NCBI GenBank assembly: GCA_028023455.1
Contig: JAQFVV010000018.1
Coordinates: 5,175,800-5,239,799 of the forward strand
DNA length: 64,000 nucleotides
From: Epiperipatus broadwayi
Lineage: Eukaryota > Onychophora > Udeonychophora > Euonychophora > Peripatidae
Reading direction: 5' to 3'
The translations under genes were made by a program, and so were the position numbers. Position 1 is the first letter of the stretch, and every line of letters starts with the position of its first letter. Shown here in pieces: positions 1-12,700 of the stretch. The notes beneath the pieces were generated by a model, which was given only the letters and a program-made list of their open reading frames with translations, was not told where the DNA came from and did not search any database.

Positions 1-790
1 TAACAATATTTATGCTATATATTAGAATAACTAAATAAAAATTACAAATGCTTACATGCATCTCAATGGTATATAAATAAAATAATGAAACTTATGCATA
101 TAAATGCACAATGACACTTGACTGGATTATGAATAGTCCACAAACCCAGAATTGTTTACATTACCTGATTTGATAAATTTAAAAAAATAATGAAGTACTA
201 TATGGATTACAAATGCTTACCTGAATATTGATTTTATGTGGAGAAAATAATGAACCTTATGCACATAAATGCACATTTACTCTTTGAATTCTTTACCCAA
301 GATAAATCAAAATGAGCCTTCATTTGAAATGAAGGATGAACTTTATTAGAATGATTTGTAAATGAACTATTGATCAATAAACTGCTTCTAACCTTTTTAT
401 AAATGAAATAAAAATGAGTCATCACATGGATATTAAAGAACTATTCAGAGAAGGACTTTATTATACAACAAATTACATTCTTTAAGTGCTATTATTGGAA
501 ATATACCAAAGAAACACAATGGACCATGAATGAAATATTTGTTTGAATTAAGTGGAACTCTGTATTAAGTGCTATAAGTTGTCTTCATTATTATCTCTGT
601 TGTCTTAATATATCACCCTCTTCTCTGTGGATTAACTAAGTGATTAAAGATGTAAACTGTTAGAGAACTATTGAAAGAAGGGCTTTATTATACTCTCAAC
701 AAATTACATTCTTTAAGTCATATAAAATGTTATTGGAAGTAGGCCAAAGGGATACAAGGGACTGTCAATGAAATACTTTTTTTTGATGGA
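1..790. repeat. Two pairs of diverged direct repeats
   Basis: Two short blocks recur about 190-220 bp apart. The first (about 45-115 and 207-275) shares ATTACAAATGCTTAC and an AATAATGAA..TTATGCA.ATAAATGCAC core. The second (about 430-560 and 655-780) shares AACTATT.A.AGAAGG.CTTTATTATAC and ACAAATTACATTCTTTAAGT. The copies differ by many substitutions and small indels, so the duplication is old. There is no coding potential beyond chance. The family is not recognised; it may be part of a longer repeat that starts before the window. Confidence 0.6.
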
Positions 791-859
791 CATTCATTTA
801 AACCTGTTATTAAATAAAATTATTGTTTTTAAAATTATTTTTACTTATCCAGTTGTTCA

Positions 860-1290
860 ATTCTACTTTTTTGTTCTTGCATCACTCATCATTCAGTGCA
901 CTTGTTCACGAGAATCCTATGCCTCCTGAGCTATGTCTGTCATAACTAGACCTAGGTAAGTCAGGTTGTAGTGATATGGAACTCTAGTGCTGCTGTTTGG
1001 AAAACCAAACAGAAATGTCTAGATGCTTCCAGTCTCTAGGGTGTTACATCCTCTGATAAGCAGGAAATATTGTTGTAGGTTGGGATAGCATCTGCATTGG
1101 GGAATGCCAATTGATAGTTCCTTCCTGCAACATACTCATCAGGAAATTGTTACAACCGAGGTAATGAAGGGGTTGTATGGTTGTCCGGTTACTATATATA
1201 TATATATTATAACAATCCAGAGAAAGAGATATTAATGTCGTCTGCACTATAGGGCGCCATCTAGGCATTTGAACCTAGAAAAATTTATAA
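860..1290. other. GC-richer unrecognised block, possible transposon relic
   Basis: This stretch is visibly richer in G and C than its surroundings and is bounded by (AT)n runs near 1191 and 1313. Base composition unlike the flanks usually marks an inserted element here. I find no motif that names one, and the longest minus-strand reading frame (1044-1268) has no recognisable domain. It could be the edge of an LTR-element gag region or a SINE-rich block. Confidence 0.3.
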
Positions 1291-3355
1291 AGTAGGCAGA
1301 TACATAAGTAAAATATATATATATATATATATTTTAATATTTTAATTCCGGTTGTTAGCCCATTGTCACTAGCTCAATGGAACAGCAAAGATTTAATATT
1401 TTACCATAAATTCTTATCTAAGAATATATAAAAAAGAATAAAATAAGCCACCTCCAGTAATTAACATACAAACATTTATTTATGCACATATATATAAAAT
1501 TTAACATTATTATTTTAATATGTTTATTTAGATTTTAATTTGATTTTAGAATTTAAATTTACATTTAATTTTTATAATATTATAAGTTTACATTTTAATT
1601 AAGTTCGCACAGATAGATTTATGAAAGTTTGTTTTATAATGTTGAGTATAGATCGGTTACATAGATTTCATGTTAAAAACATTTCAAAATAAACATAAAC
1701 GATCAAAATACAAAATCATTGATACCGTCAATTGCAGAGGGAAATTTATAAGTAACCCAATAGCATTCACCATAAGATGCTTGCATTGACACCAATAACT
1801 TAAAAGGCATCCGAATAAATACATTTTAGATACTCACCATAAGGTATCATTATTTATCGAATGTCTATATATTTTGATCCAATATGAAACGCAAAACATA
1901 ATTAACCGATAACGATTCCATGCAAGCATCTATAAACAACTTAAATTTAATGCATTTTTATTTAGTGTCGAGTATGAATAGACTACATAGATTTGCATTT
2001 GAAGATAAAACATTCTATCCCCATTTAACCTTAGGCTAAAAGTTCACAGTCAAACCGGCATCAATCCCTCTGATATATCGATGTATTCAATATAATACGA
2101 ATACGGCAACTCTCGTCAGATAGGAATATTACATCTATCTAACGAGAAGAACAATAAAAAAAAACTCCATAGAAATGGACTGTGGTTATTTTGCTGACTT
2201 ACGATCTCATTCCCTAAGCAAGAGGAAGTGTGTGGCATATACAAGCGATTCTGCCCGTAGTAAATCTTGCATTACATCTACTAATTACATCAATATATCC
2301 AATCCATTGACCCAATTTAACAACAACACAAATAACCTAAGATTACCCTCCCCTAATATAACTTTACAAATCTATACAGCCATTCACACCCAACTTAAGT
2401 TTATCATTGATATATTTTAATTTATCGGAAAACAGAAATCTTAATAAAACTTAAAGAACAAAAAAAATATAAATGGAAATGATTTTACAAAAGAAATACA
2501 TCAAATAACTTTTTAACTACTTTAGTCAGATAGGAAATTCTTATATTTATAAATATTGAAAAGTTCAGTATTTAGAGTTTTTTTGTTTAGAAATGTTCAT
2601 AAATTATATATTTCTTACTGTTTTGAAAAATGTCCGTTTTCTCTGATTTCTTGTAATGGAAGGTATTAATTCCACGAAGTCATAAGGAGATCGGTGTGCA
2701 GTTTATCGCTGGTCCTTTATGGTTGATGGTATTCCTTTGGGCCTTGATGTCCTGTGGCCTGCAATATCAGAAAACGATGTTTCATTTTTTTTTGAACAAC
2801 TGAAAGAATTGAAAGTGCATCTTTCAATCCCTTCTCCTTCAACTCCACACTAACCCCTATAGTCACATCGTAATAACTAACTAATAATTTCCAAAGTTTT
2901 CCTTTTATATTAATTTTAAGGATCCAATGGACATTACGTCATCGTTGATGATGATCCTTCCATTGAGGTCTGATTTCCCGATGGATTTCTCTCATTTGCT
3001 ATTTCTATTGTTTTCCCATCTGACCATTGCTTATACATTTAAATGCCCAAAGGCTAGTTCACTTTGACTAATTAAAATAATCATTTCCATTTTTCAATGA
3101 CATTAATGTGTTTTCCAAACTTAAAGATATATTTTTATCTCTAAATCTTTTTGTTGAAAGATTTAGTTTTTCTATTTTTAATAAAGTTTTATTTTAATAA
3201 TTTTTTTTTATCTGTGCAATTTTATATATATACGAGTTTAAGATGATTTTTTAATTTTCAATTTTTAATTCTTAAAAAAAAGTTTTTATTTGCGAACTTT
3301 TATTCTTTTCACGTTTAATAATAAAAAAACAATGTAACGTATGTATGTGCCCATT

Positions 3356-3386
<31 letters not shown>

Positions 3387-6300
3387 TACTTGTTATACAA
3401 ACATGCAAGAGAAAACACAAACATACCAATACATAGTAATAAATTATTAAACCTTTTGAGAATCATTATGTCTCGAAAATAAGATTGCCTAAACTTAGAT
3501 CAGAGCCACAAAATTACATAAACTATGTTTGTTGTATTTGAATACAAAGGTTTAAATTTATTTATGCATCATAAAGAGTATAAATGATATATAAATTATA
3601 TACTACTCAGACACCAATACTAACACAAACATACCATTTATCAACTAATTTTTAAAAATTTACTATTCAAATAATTAAAAAATAATAGTTTTAATAGTTA
3701 TAACCTCATATTCTGATTACATTTTGAAGTCCACATGTAAATTATTGGCACATTTTTAATCAGCTTTAGTAGACTCTTTGGCCATTTAAAAATTCCTGCC
3801 TTTATTTTCTATATGAAAACTAGTAATCTGAGGAAAAATTAAAAAATTTAAATGAATGTATCCATAAAAATATTCATAAAAAATCCTTTTTTTTTTTAGA
3901 ATTTTAACAAAATGGACATGATTGAAAAGAAAATGTAAAAATGCAATGAATGCTGGGATTTCTGTTGATGTCATGCTTGTAATTTTCATGTAATTTTAAA
4001 AAAAACACAAAATTTCAAATATTCAAAGAGTCCGTAAATAATTTTTTTATTTATAGTTAGTTGTCTGTTTCAATTTTGTTTTAACTGATTATTTTTAATC
4101 TTTGTACTTCTATATAAACATCATCACTAGCTGAATAGAAGCTTTTGACATTTCCCAACTGTAATTACAACCATATAAATTAATAATCTTTAATATGCAG
4201 ACAATGATGGTGTTTCAAAGCACATAGTAAATCAAATAATTTTTTAACAAATATAATTATCATATAAATAATAATAACAAATCACTTAACTCTCCAATTT
4301 GCACAGTATATGACAAAATAAGAATGGCTCACTAATTTAATGCTTTCTACTTTAATCTTGACTAATTGGTAATTACCCAATATCCTCTTTCAGTTAAATT
4401 TCCAATCTTGGACTGATTTCTGGTTTACATCTTTATCAATCAAAGTTTAGCATTCAAAATTGGAAATAATGCAATCAATCATTCAGCAAAGCCTTAGCTG
4501 CATTTTATTATTTAAGTTAGAGAATTGTAAGGTTTGAATCTGAATTACTTTGCTTGAACCTCTGATCAATGCTTGCAATTTATAAAAACCTGATATTGTT
4601 CAAATATATAGATACTGAACTTATGTTAGATCTAACTAACAGTTTGAAAAGATTAACTTTGATTCAAGACTTCATGATGAAACGAATTTCAGATTTTAAC
4701 TTAAATAGTAAAATGGAATTAAAGGCAGCTTCTGGATGCTTGAGTACATTGTTTCAAACTTTGAATCCCATTCCTCATTTACAAAAGGCAAAAACTAGAA
4801 AATGGTCTGAGGATGGGGATTTAAATGCAATAATGTGTCTGGTAATCTCTGATTATTCAAGGTTATTGTAGATGACAATAGATTAGAGGAGATTTCCACC
4901 TTCACTTATCATGCCAATGACTTGGTGTTTGAATCCAGGCTGGATATTTTTCAAGTTCTAACCAATTTTAGGATTTTATTTTTGGAAAATTGATTGTCAA
5001 CTCAGCTAATTATTTAAATCTGGTAGAAAAATGTGTATCTAGCTATATTAAAACCCTCACTGTCCAGCAGTTGGCAACCCTGCTTAATGATGCCTTCTTC
5101 TTTACACTTTTCTAAAGAAACTGTTGGATATATTTTTACATTGTGTTGTCTTTATATGAATGTGTATAAAGAAATTATGTAATTTGTTTTCAGACTATTG
5201 TAAATAAAAGTAATATACTTGATTTCGCAATAATACATTAAAGGTAACAATATATTATTGTTATTTTAATGTTTATATTTGAACTGACTCAATGATTATT
5301 ACAGCAATGCTTTCAATAAAACTGTTCTCAATTGCATGATCTTTTTAATCCCTTTTGCCTTATATTATAACAAAAGAGTATTAGACTATTTATATTGCAG
5401 ATATCTTATTAATAGAGTATTACTGCTATTGAGTTCATTGATTTAATTTTACATTCATTAAATTTTAATAATATATAAAAGAAAATCTAATATAAATAAT
5501 TGATTAAATTTAAATAAAAGTATAGATGGAAAAAATATAGGAGAGGATATTAAGTAAAATGCAAAGACTATCATAAAAACAAATAAATAATAAATATATG
5601 GAAAACAAAGAATAAACTGCAAACCAGATTATAACATTTAAATGATTTTAAAAAATTAATAATTTACAAACATAAAATTGAAAGCAAACATTATAATTAC
5701 ACAATAGACATGATTAAATTTGCAAAAAAAAATTACAAAGAAAGAACCATTAAAGAATCCCTATATATTAGATAAATATAGTTCTTGCTTTATAGTTGTT
5801 AGAGGAAAAGATTTTTATTTATTAAATAAAATTTTAAAAAAACTTATAAAAATTAATAATAGTGTTATAAGTTATCAAAAGAAAACAGTGCTCCAAAAAT
5901 ACCAATAAGAATTTTTTTTTTTTTTTAAAATATTTTTGAAAATGATAATAGCAAAAATTTTTAAACAAGTTTAGAAATTAACTTTGTTTTAATTTATCAT
6001 TAATAATAAATAGAAAATGAAAATAAAAAATTATTCCAAATATAGTAAAGTTAATAAAAAGGAGAAGAAATTTAATCTAAAAATGATAATGGGTAATGAA
6101 AATCTGATTTTGATGTTCTCATTGTTTATGATTTCTTTAATTATAGAATTTATATAATTTAAATTTTCAAAAACAACATAAAGAGGTCAAACATAGGAAA
6201 TTTTAAGAATAAAAACTATACAAAACAGTAAAAACTTTCAATGTTTTAGTAATAATAACGAGAAGATAAAAATATAAAATATTATTACTGATATAGAAGG

Positions 6301-6719
6301 AACCCAATAGTTTTCCACAATTGTGAAAGAAATATAAATTCATTAAAGGAGTTATTAATGAAAATAATATTTAATGTTATTTATGTATATATTTTTATGT
6401 GTATTTATATATATTCTTCTCCTTTTTTATTTTTTAGCATTTACTATTTTTTGAATAATAAGTTGTTTTTTGTGAATGGTCTTTATCAGATACTTTTGTC
6501 TGATCATTAATGTTCTCTTTTTGTTGCTGCTGCTGCTTTAGAAATTGAAACATGATTATAGAATTTCCAGAGTAATTATTAAAGCACTATCAAGTATATT
6601 TTTTATTCTAGATCAGTTTGGATAATAATAGTTATATTTAGGTGTTGTTGTGATATATTCTCATTACATTCTAAAAGAAATTTGTCTAAAAGTATATTAT
6701 TTGTGCTTGATATTTTTAG
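1291..6719. other. AT-rich non-coding stretch, no gene seen
   Basis: Mostly A/T homopolymer-rich sequence with an (AT)n tract at 3359-3386. Around 1640-2060 two stretches share a GTYGAGTATRRAT..ACATAGATTT core, a weak ancient direct repeat. A 12-bp imperfect hairpin (CTCGTCAGATAG with CTATCTAACGAG) lies near 2110-2150. Short open frames at 2175-2420, 3786-3989 and 5720-5908 have low-complexity composition and no domain. I looked here for the N-terminal exons of the symporter whose exons begin at 6720 and did not find them, so they lie upstream of the window. Confidence 0.5.
4320..4560. repeat. Copy of an unclassified dispersed repeat
   Basis: The segment from about 4390 to 4510 shares a run of words, in the same order, with 54600-54710, 54960-55060 and 61800-61890: CTGATTTCTG, an ATCAAT or ATAAATGAGGCTTT block, ATTCAAAATTGGAA, and ATTCAGCAA followed by a CTTTAACTATATTTTA-like end. 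Four diverged copies in one window show a dispersed family of at least 250 bp. It has no coding capacity, and no poly-A tail or clear tRNA promoter boxes are seen, so its class is unknown. Confidence 0.5.
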
Positions 6720-6779
6720 GCTCTTCTTATTTTACAAATGCTGGCTCATGTATTTCTTCCTGTATACATCGCAAGCAGG
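6720..6779 (+). CDS. SLC5 symporter exon (TM segment before the MPEY loop)
   Basis: This 60-nt, phase 0-0 exon follows a TTTTTAG acceptor and ends with AGG before GTAAAT. It encodes [20 protein letters not shown], which aligns without gaps to the SLC5 helix ending in FVPIYIKAG just before the T-M-P-E-Y motif. It joins in frame to the next exon so that ..IASR is followed by ASTLPEF, the same spacing as in human SGLT1. It is too short to stand out as an open frame. Exons upstream are not in the window. Confidence 0.85.
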
Positions 6780-9700
6780 GTAAATCATATTTTTAATTTA
6801 TCTTAATCCTAATTTGATTATAAAAAATGCAAATTAATACAAATTCATAATTTATTTATAAAAAATGGATGTTTCAATACTTTTAAGTTTATAAACTTTT
6901 ATATTCTTTCTCTAATTATTTTATTTTAAAAAAAAAGACTAAAGCAAGTATTTTTAAACTAGAAGATGAACAGCTATATAGTTTTTTAAAGTTTATATCA
7001 TGAATATTTATTTAAAACTTTCAAATACAACTTTATTTCATTTGAAGGCCTCCACTCTTCCTGAATTTATGAAGAAACGTTTTGGTGGAGAACGAATACG
7101 GATTTATCTTGCCGGTCTATCTATGCTTTTATATATTTTTACCAAAATCTCAGTAAGTGTCTTTTAGCAATTTGTTAAATATTAGATTTATCCCTTTTTT
7201 CCTATCTTTTCTTTTTATTTATTTTTTTTTAGTCTATGTAAAATTTTTATGAAATTATTGTCTCTACATTCTAAAAAATGTTTATTTATAATTTAGCTAA
7301 TTAGAATTAAATCATATGTCTATTAAATTAAACTTTTAAAAATTATTTAAACTTTATTAATCATTCTTCAATAATATAAGTGACACTAACTTATATATGA
7401 GTAAAGTCTTCTCAATATCCTATATCTAAAAGATAAAAATAAATGTTTTATAATTTTCTAAATAGAATATCTAAATGTTCATACTTTAATATTATAATTG
7501 AATTGATTCTTAGGTGCACTTATGCAATACAAGTAAAACACCATTAACCTGAACTCCCTTCTCCCAGGACTTTTTTGATTTGTGATTTTTTTTATATTTC
7601 AGTATTTCCAATATTTTTTGTAACAAAATTTCATTGATTCTGGGAGCCTTCTGTATTTGAAAAGTTATTCAGAAGCATACATTTTAAAATATTAAAAAAA
7701 ATTGAAAATGTTTCAAGAAAAAACTTCTCACAAAGATATATTACAATCAAGCCGATATAATAAGCCAACTAATCTAAATTTTCACTCTCAAATCAAGATC
7801 ATAGCAGTCATTTGATTTAGTTCAGAAGCAATTCTTGCTACTAAATGTCTGTGCTAAACTTGCAATTCTCAACTCACTCAGCAGCCAATTGTGTTTGATA
7901 CAACATTCATTATTGAAGCAATCAATATCTAATCATCATCGATGCTTCATGTTTCACCACACTAACCTCCTAGGGGTCCGCAATTCAGACCTTGCTATAA
8001 ATATATGTTATTCACCCACACACTGTATGCCTAATGATTAGAGAAACTAATAAAATTAAAACTATTTAGTAAAGTAAAACAGTAGTGTGTGGGGGGCGTA
8101 TATATATACGAATGAAGCAATAATGTTATTAATGTTTATTGCTGACAACTAAACATTTTTCTTTATATATTTGTATTTTTTTTTGTTATATCTATATGTA
8201 TTTTGATTTAAAATATTTAATTAATCTATTGGAATGTAACAACAAAGAAAAAATGGGGAAGGCTTGAAATACTGAGATTATCTTTATCACTAGTCAGATC
8301 GTTGTCTATAATTAAATTTATAAATCTTAATTAAAATCGAAAAAACAAATCATTTATCAGTTGTTGTCGAATAATTTAAAATAGCTAAAAATGGTATTTC
8401 AAGCCTTATCTATTGAAAATATTTTTGCTAATTAAATGTTGTTTTTAAAGGGATTACAGAGATAAGGTTGGTATATGAAATTGCATTCTGCGCGGTATTG
8501 AAATGTTATAAAAGGAACCACAGAACAAAGGAAGTTAGTTTTTAGACTTTCAGTTTTTAGTTACTTTCAGTTTTTAGTTGAGTTCAGAGAAGTTTTTAGT
8601 GAGTTGAATTTAATTACTTAAGAAGACAACCCAAGTTCTGCATGATGAAGCATAAGTAATGGAGCCATCTGCCTATCTTTTTCTCTCGGAGAACTGTCTA
8701 CCAGCTGTAAAAATTCTATCTGACCAGTCATATGAGATGACTTAGGATTATCAACCTGCCTGCCTGCTGCTATGCTGATATCTTAGGTAAAATCATGTAA
8801 TTTAGAGCTGCCTTAATAAGTACATTCATGGGTGATTTATAATTTATAGCTAAATTAATTCATAGGTCCATTTATGATATTTTGCTAGTTTTGCTCATAA
8901 ACTCTCTCTATAATCCTTTATTAATACTTATGTAATTCTAAATATACATTTGCTTTCACGCTTAATTTATGTTTATATCACTTTATGCGATTAAATTAAA
9001 TGTATACAACTTATTTTGTTTGATATATGTATTATTTTCTCTAATATGTCGGTATCAATCAATCTCACAACTTTAATTAAATTCATTAGTAAAATTATAT
9101 TCATTTGTTTATTTAAAATAGAAATCGTTCACTAGGTTGGTTCTATGCCTAAAAGTATTTTATTGTGGATGCTTATTTTGTTTTGTTCTTTAAATGCCTT
9201 TATAAAAGATCGCGCCACTTAATATAAAATTCCACCTTTTCTTACCATTGCCTGAAGGGCTAATTCTTTAGTTAATACACATATGGGAATCGAATCTTAA
9301 ATGTAAATTTCATTAGTTTAATGATATAGAATAGAGTTATTATTTTATTACACTTTGGTAAATGACTCAGGATTGAAAACAGATTATTGTGCAAGAGGTT
9401 AGACAATTTCCAAGTTTTAAAATAATGAAAATTATGTTATAGCATTATATTCATGTCCAATAACATTGCTGGCATACCATCCACTTTATTCTGATATTTT
9501 ATCTTCTCCATTTCTCGTGTTTAGTCATTGGGAATGTCTAAAGCTCCCTTCCTACCTTTCAAAATCGTTCATAATCTGGAACACTATTTCCTGTGAACGT
9601 AAAGTTTATGAGGATTATGTGCTGCGGATGGCAATACATACTGATCTGGGATCTCAAACTTAGCCTCTCCCTTGATATTGCTCTACCAGAATGCGCAGAC

Positions 9701-12700
9701 ATATCCAATCTAAGTTCGTTTAAAATATTCTTTTAAAATGATAAAATATCCACAATTGCCATGAGATTTTATTTCGTTATTGTATGCTAGTACCATTACC
9801 GTTCACCTAACCTTTAGTAAGTCGCAATGATATGTTAAAGATAATGATTCATTTTGTAAAAATACATATAGTTCATTGAGTTAAGCTGCTTTCTTTTAAA
9901 AAAGCATTATCTATTCCCATAGACGTAAATCTAATTTATATTAATGATCGCATAATTTACTCTCCTAAATAAAGCGCATTGTTTGTTTCTTATTTCTAAA
10001 AGATGTCTTTGCCAAACAATGCGAATAAAAGTATAAATAATGGTTTTCCTAAAGAAATACATGATTGAAATCATATATTTTGCCCATTATCAACTAAATC
10101 AGTTACTGTTAAAACTGTCACGATCTTTTATATTTAATTTCAGCATCCACAACGCTCCGTAGCAAATGTTTTCTTGAAATAGTTTATCAACTCCACACAA
10201 GTTATAAAACACTATAAAATTGTATCTGTAAAATTATATTTATTAAATAAGTGATAGAGGGGATTTTATACAACAAAGTCCCAAGTCTTGTAAATAAACA
10301 ATATTGTTCCAAGCGTGAAACTAGTTGGTAAAATATACATGCATTTTCTTAATCTTTTGTAATATATATATGCGTTTGTTTAATATTTATTAAAAATATC
10401 TATTTCATGTAAATCCTAGTTTGTTGTTTTTGAATTATTTTCTAGTTAATATTTAGAACTATTTTCTTTAGCTAAGAGCTTAGCATTAATAAATAACTAT
10501 AATAAATGTAATTCCTGGGCTACTCCAATCTTGATCATCATCATCAGTCTGATCTCATGCTCTACCATTTTGCTTATGGGCATGGATTTAAAATAATTTT
10601 ACTGTGTCATCAGAATTGTTGTTCATTGGGTCAGAGATTCGAAGAATAGGCAAATAGGTTAGAATTCAGGATTGCTCCAGACCTGTGTATCTAAAGCATG
10701 ATCAGATTCAAGGTACTTTTGCTTAGAATTTGAATGTTGTTAAGTGAACATACTATTTTGACCAGTACACTGGATTTTTTTCCAGCCTTGGCACCCAATG
10801 TGGGGCCAAGCTCAGAATCGATGTCTAATCAACATCGATGCTTCATGTTTCACCATCTATACTAACCTCCTAGGGGTCCATAATTCAGACATTGCTATAA
10901 ATATATGCTATTCACCCACACGCTGTATGCCTAATGATTAAAGAAATTAATAAAATTAAAACTATTTAGTAAAGTAAAACAGTAGTGTGCGTGATGCGTA
11001 TATATACGAATGAAGCAATAATGTTATTAATGTTTATTGCTGACAACTAAACATTTTTCTTTATATATTTGTACTTTTTTTTTGTTATATCTATATGTAT
11101 TTTGATTTAAAGTATTTAATTAAACTATTGGTATGTAACAACAAAGAAAAATGGGGAAGGCTTGAAATACTGAGATTATCTTTATCACTAGTCAGATCAT
11201 TGTCTATAATTAAAATTTATAAATCTTAATTAAAATCAAAAAAACAAATTGTTTATCAGTTGTTGTCGAATGATTTAAAATAGCTAAAAATGGTATTTCA
11301 AGCCTTATCTATTGAAAATATTTTTGCTAATTAAATGTTGTTTTTAAAAGGATTACAGAGATAAGGTTGGTATATGAAATTGCATTCTGGGCGGTATTGA
11401 AATGTTATAAAAGGAACCACAGAACAAAGGAAGTTAGTTTTTAGACTTTCAGTTTTTAGTTACTTTCAGTTTTTAGTTGAGTTCAGAGGAGTTTTTAGTG
11501 AGTTGAATTTAATTACTTAAGAAGCCAACACAAGTTCTGCGTGATGAAGTGTGAGTAGTGGAGCCATCCACCTCTCTTTTTCTCTTGGAGAACTGTCTAC
11601 CAGCTGTAAAAATTCCATCTGACCAGTCATATAAGATGACTTAGGATTATCAACCTGCCTGCCCACTGCTATGCTGATATCTTAGGTAAAATCATGTAAT
11701 TTAGAGCTGCCTTAATATGAACATTCACGGGTGATTTATAATTTATAGCTAAATTAATTTATAGATCCATTTATGATATTTTGCTAGTTTTTTTCGTAAA
11801 CTCTCTCTATAATCCTTTATTAATACTTATGTAATTCTAAATATATGTTTGTTTTCATGCTTAATTTATGTTTATATCACTTTATGCAGTTAAATTAAAT
11901 GTATACAACTTTTTATTTTGTTTGATATATGTATTATTTTCTCTAATATGTCAGTATCAATCAGTCTCGTGACTTTAATTAAATTCATTAGTAAAATTAT
12001 ATTCATTTGTTTATTTAAAATAGAAATTGTTCGCTAGGTTGGTTGTATGCCTAAAAGTATTTTATTGTGGATGCTTATTTTGTTTTGTTGTTTAAATGCC
12101 TTTATAAAAGATCACGCCATATGGGAATCGAATCTTAAATGTAAATTTTATTCGTTTAATGATATAGAATAGAGTTATTATTTTATTACACTTTGGTAAA
12201 TGACTCAGGATTGAAAACAGATTATTGCGCAAGAGGTTAGACAATTTCCAAGTTTTAAAATAATGAAAATTATGTTATAAGATTATATTCATGTCCAATA
12301 ATGTTGCTGGCATACCACCCACTTTATTCTGATATTTTATCTTCTTCATTTCTTGACTGTTTAGTCATTGGGGATGTCTAAAGCTCCCTCCTACCTTTCA
12401 AAATTGTTTGTAATCTGGAACACTACTTCCTGTGAACGTAAAGTTTATAAGGATTATGTGCTGTGGCTGGCAATACATAATGATCTGGGATTTTAAACTC
12501 AGCCTCTCCCTTGATATTGCTCTGCCAGAATGTGTGGACATATCCAATCTAAGTTTGTTTAAAATATTCTTTTAAAATGATAAAATATCCACAATTGCCA
12601 TGAGGTTTTATTTCGTTATTGTATGCTAGTACCGTTACCTTCCACCTAACTTTTAGTAAGTCGCAATGATATGTTAAAGATAATGATTCATTTTGTAAAA

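Noticed and set aside
4569-4871. 100-codon frame with balanced composition
   Set aside because: The longest frame near the 5' end, but it has no recognised domain, no fit to SLC5 N-terminal helices, and overlaps repeat-rich sequence. It may be a chance frame or an old transposon piece.
7835-9663. Small frames at 7835-8041 and 9466-9663
   Set aside because: They lie in or across the edge of an LTR copy and are broken in the other copy, so they are not genes.
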